From NCBI GenBank assembly GCA_012962365.1, contig DTXR01000465.1, forward strand, positions 1 through 5,470: a DNA stretch of 5,470 nucleotides, written 5' to 3'. Source of the stretch: Chromatiaceae bacterium (GTDB taxonomy: Bacteria > Pseudomonadota > Gammaproteobacteria > Chromatiales > Chromatiaceae). The position numbers and the translations under genes are program-made. The notes under the pieces are model-generated. The model had not been told where the DNA came from and ran no database searches. It was given only the letters and a program-made list of their open reading frames with translations. The stretch's first letter is position 1. The number at the start of each line of letters is the position of its first letter. Below, one piece after another: positions 1-3,961 of this stretch.

Positions 1-75
1 AACTCCAGAGGCCGGTTCCAGAACGCTATCCCGGATGATGCGTAGGTTCTGGATATGAATACGGTTGATCTTCAT
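1..75 (-). CDS. recF: RecF, DNA replication and repair protein, N-terminal fragment (runs off the left edge)
   Basis: Only the first 25 codons are in the window, starting with ATG at 75-73 and reading MKINRIHIQNLRIIRDSVLE and five more residues. This matches the opening beta strand of RecF, an SMC-like ATPase that acts with RecO and RecR to load RecA at gapped DNA. The Walker A motif would lie just beyond the edge. The call rests on this short N-terminus together with the position downstream of dnaN in the conserved dnaA-dnaN-recF order. No clear Shine-Dalgarno sequence precedes the ATG. An in-frame ATG at 138-136 would add 21 residues, but they do not resemble RecF, so the start at 75 is preferred. 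A 296-bp gap separates it from dnaN, so it may have its own promoter; no convincing one was seen. Confidence 0.85.
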   Translation of the reverse strand, partial: MKINRIHIQNLRIIRDSVLEPASGV

Positions 76-371
76 CGGTATGATTGAAAACGAATAGCTT
101 GCCGCCGGAATAGGTGCGATCAGAATACCTGAGCGCATCCCTCATTCACATCGGGCTCATACAGGTTAGCATCGAGCAGTTATTGAAGTTGCGGCGATAG
201 GCGGCAGGAACAACACGACCAATGTAGGTAGATGGCCGGCGTCGGCAGAGCTTGCTCCCGCGTTTCTCTAGCAATAAAACAAGGCCTCTTCCCGGCGAAA
301 AAGCATTGCCTGGAGAACAGTGCGGTCTCGCAGGATAGGCTACCGAACCGTTCGCAAGCATATTTAATTGC
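76..371. other. dnaN-recF spacer without a recognisable gene
   Basis: This 296-bp stretch lies between the dnaN stop and the recF start, where related genomes usually have little or no spacer. Both strands give only short open frames. The longest, minus 361-146 (71 codons), has a Cys/Arg/Pro-rich composition typical of non-coding DNA. A 39-codon minus-strand frame (145-26) follows its stop directly and overlaps recF in another frame; its product has a plausible composition but belongs to no family I recognise. I saw no strong promoter, no terminator hairpin and no terminal inverted repeats. It could be a decayed gene, a small insertion, or the leader of recF. Confidence 0.5.
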
Positions 372-1481
372 TCATATCCTCATGGGCATGACGACATAGC
401 GGGCGCCATCATCTTTCTGCTTGGATGTAATCACACAACTGGCTGTCGCATCGATGAGTCCCATGCTCACTGTATCACCATCCAGGACAGACAATACGTC
501 CAGCAGATAACTGACATTGAAACCAATGGTGAGTTCTTCACCCTGGTAATCGACTTCCAAATCTTCTTCCGCTTCCTCATGTTCCGGGTTATGCGCCATC
601 AGGTGCAGCATTCCGGGTTCGACCTTGAAGCGTACACCACGGAATTTTTCGTTTGACAGAATGGCTGTTCGCGTCAACGCGCTTTTCAACAGGTTGCGGT
701 CAGAAAGCAGTTCATGGGTGTTCGCCGTGGGTATGACCTTCGCATAATCGGGATAGCGTCCGTCCACCAGCTTGGTGGTAAAGCTGCTATGGGGAAATTC
801 GACCTGCATGTGACTGTTACTGAATTGGAGCTCAACTTCCGTTGCATCATCACCGGAATGTAACAGGCGATTAAGTTCGATGACCGCCTTTCTGGGTACG
901 ATGGCCTGTATATCCAGATCTTCCACCGACTCCGTTTTCAAATCGCATAGCGCCAGGCGGTGGCCGTCGGTGGCAACAGCCCGCAATCTGCCCGGGCGCC
1001 CTTCTAGCAACAGGCCGTTGAGGTAGTACCGAACATCCTGCTGGGCCATGGCAAACTGTGTTTTCTCCAGAAGACGTTTGATCCGGTTTTGTGCAACTTT
1101 GATTTTTTGTGTAGCTACGGCAGCTTCAAGATTAGGGTAGTCTGCCGCAGGCAGTGTACTCAGGGTATAGCGACCACGACCGGATCTAAGGATTGTTTTA
1201 TCGCCTTGTACATCCAGTTCCAGTTTGGCCTCCTCTCCCAGCGCCTTGCAGATATCCACGATCTTTCTGGCAGGTAGGGTGAATTCCACGTCTTCTTCTG
1301 CATCGACAGTGATGCGTGTTTTCACTTCGACTTCCAGATCCGTAGCAATCAGGGTCATCAAACCCTTTTCTACGCGGAACAGGATATTCGCCAAAATAGG
1401 CAAGGTCTGGCGTTTTTCCACTACGCTGCTTACCTGCAACAGGGCGGGTAACAATTCATTCCGATTGGTGGTTATCTTCAT
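372..1481 (-). CDS. dnaN: DNA polymerase III subunit beta (sliding clamp)
   Basis: The product is 369 aa, close to the 366 aa of the E. coli beta clamp. The clamp is a ring-shaped homodimer that tethers the polymerase III core to DNA and docks other proteins such as Hda, MutS and DNA ligase. Three successive clamp folds fill the chain. Recognisable segments are RYYLNGLLLE at about 151-160, TDGHRLAL at 171-178, YPDYAKVIP at 243-251, FNVSYLLDVL at 321-330 and the C-terminal YVVMPMRI. The TDGHRL and MPMR residues belong to the hydrophobic pocket that binds partner peptides, so the partner site looks intact. The ATG at 1481-1479 fits the family's N-terminus; a weak AGAGAG lies about 8 nt upstream. 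The gene is co-directional with dnaA but 225 bp away, which leaves room for its own promoter or an origin element. No frameshift or odd residue was seen. Confidence 0.98.
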   Translation of the reverse strand: MKITTNRNELLPALLQVSSVVEKRQTLPILANILFRVEKGLMTLIATDLEVEVKTRITVDAEEDVEFTLPARKIVDICKALGEEAKLELDVQGDKTILRSGRGRYTLSTLPAADYPNLEAAVATQKIKVAQNRIKRLLEKTQFAMAQQDVRYYLNGLLLEGRPGRLRAVATDGHRLALCDLKTESVEDLDIQAIVPRKAVIELNRLLHSGDDATEVELQFSNSHMQVEFPHSSFTTKLVDGRYPDYAKVIPTANTHELLSDRNLLKSALTRTAILSNEKFRGVRFKVEPGMLHLMAHNPEHEEAEEDLEVDYQGEELTIGFNVSYLLDVLSVLDGDTVSMGLIDATASCVITSKQKDDGARYVVMPMRI

Positions 1482-1528
1482 TTATCAGGCTCTCTAATTA
1501 TTAGATAAAGATATATTTAAAAACCCAG

Positions 1529-1540
1529 TTATTATTATTA
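1529..1540. repeat. Short triplet repeat, four TTA units (four TAA on the minus strand), in the AT-rich origin segment
   Basis: Four consecutive TTA triplets lie in the AT-rich stretch next to dnaN. On the minus strand they follow CCTACT. Repeated triplets beside GC-richer sequence recall DnaA-trio elements, which load DnaA on single-stranded DNA. The phase of the triplets does not fit the trio consensus well, so this may be only AT-rich simple sequence. Confidence 0.35.
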
Positions 1541-1600
1541 AGTAGGTCACCGACGCTGAGTAACTTGATAATAGTCTTTTTTTTCCGTAACTTATAGAAC

Positions 1601-1609
1601 TTTTTCACG
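1601..1609 (+). promoter_or_regulatory. Near-consensus DnaA box (TTTTTCACG)
   Basis: The sequence TTTTTCACG differs from the TTWTNCACA consensus only in the last base. On its own this could be chance, but it lies in the same intergenic region as two perfect boxes and points the same way as the box at 1697-1705. Confidence 0.4.
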
Positions 1610-1651
1610 AATAAAACGCCTGTATATTCGACTTGAAAGTTGTACATCGTT

Positions 1652-1660
1652 TGTGGATAA
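1652..1660 (-). promoter_or_regulatory. DnaA box, perfect TTATCCACA on the minus strand
   Basis: The plus strand reads TGTGGATAA, the exact complement of the high-affinity DnaA box. It is the inner of two perfect boxes downstream of dnaA and lies in inverted orientation to the one at 1697-1705, with 36 bp between them. Confidence 0.85.
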
Positions 1661-1696
1661 GTCAGATTTCCGGTGCAACGTGTTTTTCAACACAGG

Positions 1697-1705
1697 TTAT
1701 CCACA
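1697..1705 (+). promoter_or_regulatory. DnaA box, perfect TTATCCACA
   Basis: An exact high-affinity DnaA box lies one base away from the dnaA stop codon (1709-1707). With the inverted box at 1652-1660 it forms a 9-bp inverted repeat, and a smaller hairpin (GTGTT, loop TTTC, AACAC at 1680-1693) sits between them. Confidence 0.87.
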
Positions 1706-1706
1706 G

Positions 1707-3065
1707 TTAATGACTCAGGGTTCTTAACAGGTTTTTATAGTCTTCGGCAATGCGGCTGTCAGTCTCCTTCAATTCACTGACCTTACGGGTGGCGTAGAGA
1801 ACAGTTGTGTGGTCTTTGCCACCGAATGCATTGCCGATTTCCGGCAGGCTGTGGTTGGTCAATTCCTTGGCCAATGCCATGGCGATCTGCCTTGGTCGTG
1901 CGATCGTGCGGCTACGGTTCTTCGACAGCATGTCTGAACTTCGAATCTTGTAATAGTCTGCAACAATCTTTTGTATGTTTTCTATAGTGATTACTTTATC
2001 TTGTGCGGCGATCATGTCGCGCAGAGCTTCCTTGGCAAAATCCAGGGTGATGGGTCTGCCGGTAAACTGCGCGTTGGCGATTACACGACGCAAGGCACCT
2101 TCCAGCTCGCGAATATTGGAACGAACCCGTTGTCCCATGAAAAAGGCGACCTCGTTGGGCAGTTCCACACCGAACAGTTTTTGCGCCTTGTTCATGAGTA
2201 TGGCCACCCTTGTTTCCAGATCCGGAGGTTCGATGGCTACGGTGAGCCCCCAACCGATGCGTGACTTGAGGCGATCTTCCAGTCCATCCACTTCTTTGGG
2301 GAAGCGGTCACTGGTAAGAATGATTTGTTGCTGGGATTCGAACAGGGCGTTGAAGGTGTGGAAGAACTCTTCCTGAGAGCGCTCCTTCCCGGCGAAGAAT
2401 TGTACGTCGTCGATGAGCAAGGCATTGACAGAGCGCATGCGCTGCTTGAAGGCATCGATGGTGTTGTGCTGCAATGCCTTGACCATTTCCGTGACGAAGC
2501 CTTCCGAGTGCATATACAGCACCTTGTAATGGGGAGTCTGTTTGGCGATGAGGTTGCCGATGGCGTGCAGCAGATGTGTTTTGCCCAATCCTGTGCCGCC
2601 GTAGATAAACAAAGGATTGTAGGCAGTGCCGGGGGATTCTCCGATCTGCATGCCGGCAGCTCTGGCCAGTTGATTTGATTTTCCTTCGACATAGTTGTCG
2701 AAAGTGAAAGAGTGATTGATGTTGATTAGTAAGTCCTCACTATCGTGATTATTACCGTTATCACTATGTTTTTTCTCAGATCCTGATGAGATCTTGACCG
2801 GGCTTTCTTCTACCTGTTTCCGGGTGGAACCAATTTCCAGTCGGACGCTGGGGGGGGCCTCACTGTCATATTCCTGCAAATAGGTTTCGATATCTTTGAG
2901 GTAGTGTTTCTTTACCCAGTCCAGGACAAAGGCGTTCGGAGCAAACAGCTGCAGTAGGCCGGAAGACTGGTTTTCCGGTAGCTGCAGGGGGCGTATCCAG
3001 GTGTTGAACTGTTGTGGGGGCAGCTCGCTTTCCAGGCGGGCGAGACAATAATTCCAGTGATCCAC
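1707..3065 (-). CDS. dnaA: Chromosomal replication initiator protein DnaA
   Basis: The product is 452 aa (E. coli 467). DnaA is the AAA+ ATPase that binds DnaA boxes, melts the origin and helps load the DnaB helicase; it also regulates its own gene. Domain I spans about 1-80 (WIRPLQ at 23-28, FVLDWV at 46-51). Domain II is a short Ser/Asn/His-rich linker at about 85-115. Domain III is the AAA+ core with Walker A GGTGLGKT at 156-163 (K162), Walker B LLIDD at 216-220, sensor I near TSDR 251-254, the arginine-finger segment LKSRIGWG with R269, and sensor II R319 in [10 protein letters not shown]. Domain IV ends with the signature [15 protein letters not shown] at 415-429, with K417 where E. coli has arginine. 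The start is GTG at 3065-3063: an in-frame TAG lies three codons upstream (3074-3072). AGAGG at 3082-3078 is a rather distant Shine-Dalgarno sequence. DnaA boxes lie on both sides of the gene. Confidence 0.98.
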   Translation of the reverse strand: MDHWNYCLARLESELPPQQFNTWIRPLQLPENQSSGLLQLFAPNAFVLDWVKKHYLKDIETYLQEYDSEAPPSVRLEIGSTRKQVEESPVKISSGSEKKHSDNGNNHDSEDLLININHSFTFDNYVEGKSNQLARAAGMQIGESPGTAYNPLFIYGGTGLGKTHLLHAIGNLIAKQTPHYKVLYMHSEGFVTEMVKALQHNTIDAFKQRMRSVNALLIDDVQFFAGKERSQEEFFHTFNALFESQQQIILTSDRFPKEVDGLEDRLKSRIGWGLTVAIEPPDLETRVAILMNKAQKLFGVELPNEVAFFMGQRVRSNIRELEGALRRVIANAQFTGRPITLDFAKEALRDMIAAQDKVITIENIQKIVADYYKIRSSDMLSKNRSRTIARPRQIAMALAKELTNHSLPEIGNAFGGKDHTTVLYATRKVSELKETDSRIAEDYKNLLRTLSH

Positions 3066-3236
3066 GTTGATCTATTGCCTCTTTGAAGAAATTTCAAAAG
3101 AGTGCGTCTGCATGCAGATAGCTCCCTTCGGTTGAATGGTGTCCAAGACTTGAATCCTTTAGCTGTCGTTTTCGGTGGCTTGCTGCAAAGCATTTCCTTG
3201 CCAGAGGGGAGAAGAGTTTACTCTCCTGAAATGGAG

Positions 3237-3245
3237 TTATCCACA
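3237..3245 (+). promoter_or_regulatory. DnaA box upstream of dnaA, perfect TTATCCACA
   Basis: An exact DnaA box about 170 bp upstream of the dnaA start codon. Boxes in this position commonly serve DnaA autoregulation and, in origins with two parts, form the upstream cluster. It is the only perfect box found between dnaA and rpmH. Confidence 0.85.
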
Positions 3246-3334
3246 GGCAAATGCATTTATTTGTGCTGGGTCAGACAAAGGGCATTTCCTGGGATTTTTA
3301 TGCAATATATCGGGCTGAATTTCCTGATTAAAGA

Positions 3335-3363
3335 TTGACATTGCAGTGCAAATGAACTAGATT
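3335..3363 (+). promoter_or_regulatory. Sigma70-type promoter of rpmH
   Basis: A perfect -35 hexamer TTGACA (3335-3340) is followed after a 17-base spacer by TAGATT (3358-3363), which matches four of six -10 positions. Transcription would start near 3370, giving a leader of about 70 nt before the rpmH ATG. It probably drives rpmH, rnpA and yidC together. An 11-base inverted repeat TTGCA-G-TGCAA fills the first part of the spacer (3341-3351). Confidence 0.75.
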
Positions 3364-3380
3364 TGCCCGTCTTTTTCGTG

Positions 3381-3410
3381 GCAGCGGTTCAACCTGTTTG
3401 CGACCGCTGC
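3381..3410 (+). repeat. Inverted repeat (hairpin) in the rpmH 5' leader
   Basis: The arms GCAGCGGT (3381-3388) and ACCGCTGC (3403-3410) are perfectly complementary, with a 14-base loop that a T-G pair can shorten. The hairpin lies about 11-40 nt after the predicted transcription start and ends 29 nt before the rpmH start codon. No T run follows, so it is not a normal terminator. It could set mRNA stability or control of rpmH; this role is inference. Confidence 0.6.
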
Positions 3411-3439
3411 AGAATGCATTCGGAATTTGGTACAGACTC

Positions 3440-3574
3440 ATGAAACGTACATTTCAACCCAGTAATCTCAAGCGCGCCCGTACCCACGGTTTTCGTGCCC
3501 GCATGGCAACCAAAGGTGGCCGAAAGGTAATCAACGCGCGTCGCGCCAAGGGCCGTGCCCGACTCGCTCCCTGA
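3440..3574 (+). CDS. rpmH: 50S ribosomal protein L34
   Basis: This 44-aa, strongly basic protein opens with [20 protein letters not shown] and contains the family's conserved core [10 protein letters not shown] and [10 protein letters not shown]34 is a small protein of the large ribosomal subunit that packs against 23S rRNA. It ends RLAP, about two residues shorter than the E. coli protein, which ends RLTVSK. The ATG at 3440 is fixed by the universal MKRTFQP start. No strong Shine-Dalgarno sequence precedes it. It is the first gene of the rpmH-rnpA-yidC run and has a good promoter and a leader hairpin upstream. Confidence 0.98.
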   Translation: MKRTFQPSNLKRARTHGFRARMATKGGRKVINARRAKGRARLAP

Positions 3575-3612
3575 GCCAGAAGCGTATTTCGAAGCAGGGT
3601 TTTCCCCGTTAT

Positions 3613-3945
3613 GTGCGTTTGCTGTCGGCGGGGGATTACAAAAAGGTATTTGACCAGTCCGTTCGATCTTCAGACCGGTACTTTACCGTGCTCGGTCGAT
3701 ATGACCAAAAGCAGGAACTGGCGCGTCTGGGACTGGCGGTAGCCAAAAAACATGTCCGCCGCGCGGTGGATCGCAACAGAATCAAGCGGTTGTTGCGGGA
3801 AAGTTTTCGCAGGCATCAGCATCAACTGAAAGGATTCGATCTTGTGGTGCTGGTAAAACCGGGTATTCACAAGGCAGATAATCCAGCGCTGTTTTCATCA
3901 TTGGAAAAGCACTGGCGTCGCCTGAACAGAGCTGTTTCAACCTGA
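3613..3945 (+). CDS. rnpA: Ribonuclease P protein component
   Basis: From the GTG at 3613 the product is 110 aa. It is the basic protein subunit that helps the RNase P RNA bind precursor tRNA and cleave its 5' leader. The family signature is clear at about 45-66: KKHVRRAV, RNRIKRLLRESFR. The C-terminal half with WRRLNRA also fits. The start is uncertain: the same frame continues upstream as KQGFPRYVRLLS, matching the FPRELRLL that opens E. coli RnpA, yet no ATG, GTG or TTG occurs in frame between the TAA at 3463-3465 and 3613. CTG at 3571, overlapping the rpmH stop as CTGA, would give 124 aa, and ATT at 3586 would give 119 aa. The conventional GTG is listed here, but the protein probably starts earlier. 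yidC follows after 16 bp. Confidence 0.93.
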   Translation: MRLLSAGDYKKVFDQSVRSSDRYFTVLGRYDQKQELARLGLAVAKKHVRRAVDRNRIKRLLRESFRRHQHQLKGFDLVVLVKPGIHKADNPALFSSLEKHWRRLNRAVST

Positions 3946-3961
3946 CTGACTCCCTATAAAT

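Larger units (their letters stand above)
1482..1706. other. dnaA-dnaN intergenic region, candidate oriC / DNA unwinding element
   Basis: This 225-bp region sits where E. coli has almost no gap. In the dnaA-to-dnaN direction it shows two perfect DnaA boxes in opposite orientation (1697-1705 and 1652-1660), a one-mismatch box (1601-1609), an eight-base T run on the plus strand (1577-1584), and then a very AT-rich stretch next to dnaN; 45 of 55 bases in 1491-1545 are A or T. Boxes followed by an AT-rich segment is the arrangement of an unwinding origin such as the dnaA-dnaN half of the B. subtilis origin. The origin assignment is inference. The region may also hold the dnaN promoter, but no convincing -35/-10 pair was found. 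Confidence 0.6.
3066..3439. other. Divergent dnaA-rpmH intergenic region (dnaA control region, possible second origin half)
   Basis: These 374 bp separate divergently transcribed dnaA and rpmH, the position of the known origin in Pseudomonas. They hold one perfect DnaA box (3237-3245), a 10-bp palindrome AAATGCATTT (3249-3258) just beyond it, an imperfect hairpin AGAG-TTTA-CTCT (3213-3224), the rpmH promoter and the rpmH leader hairpin. No -35/-10 pair for dnaA stands out. The open frames here (plus 3102-3338, minus 3193-2912) look like chance and carry no recognisable domain. A single perfect box is few for a complete origin, so this stretch may act together with the dnaA-dnaN region. Confidence 0.6.

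Noticed and set aside
136..138. Alternative upstream ATG for recF
   Set aside because: The 21 extra residues do not resemble RecF, while the start at 75 gives the family's usual MKI..I.I.N.R pattern. The GGG next to the upstream ATG is too close to act as a ribosome site.
146..361. A 71-codon minus-strand frame in the dnaN-recF spacer as a gene
   Set aside because: The composition is rich in Cys, Arg and Pro, there is no Shine-Dalgarno sequence, and no family is recognisable. The spacer is described as non-coding instead.
1577..1584. T run as an intrinsic terminator
   Set aside because: No GC-rich hairpin precedes the eight T bases, and no plus-strand gene ends here. It fits better as part of the AT-rich origin region.
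1975..2376. A 133-codon plus-strand frame antisense to dnaA, and the overlapping frame 1971-2264
   Set aside because: Both lie opposite intact dnaA coding sequence and show no domain or separate regulatory signals.
2237..2692. A 151-codon minus-strand frame inside dnaA
   Set aside because: It overlaps the conserved AAA+ core of dnaA in another phase; the Ser/Arg/Pro-rich product is typical of a shadow frame.
3102..3338. A 78-codon plus-strand frame in the dnaA-rpmH region
   Set aside because: It starts with GTG without a ribosome site, spans the DnaA box and ends inside the rpmH -35 hexamer. It is most likely chance.
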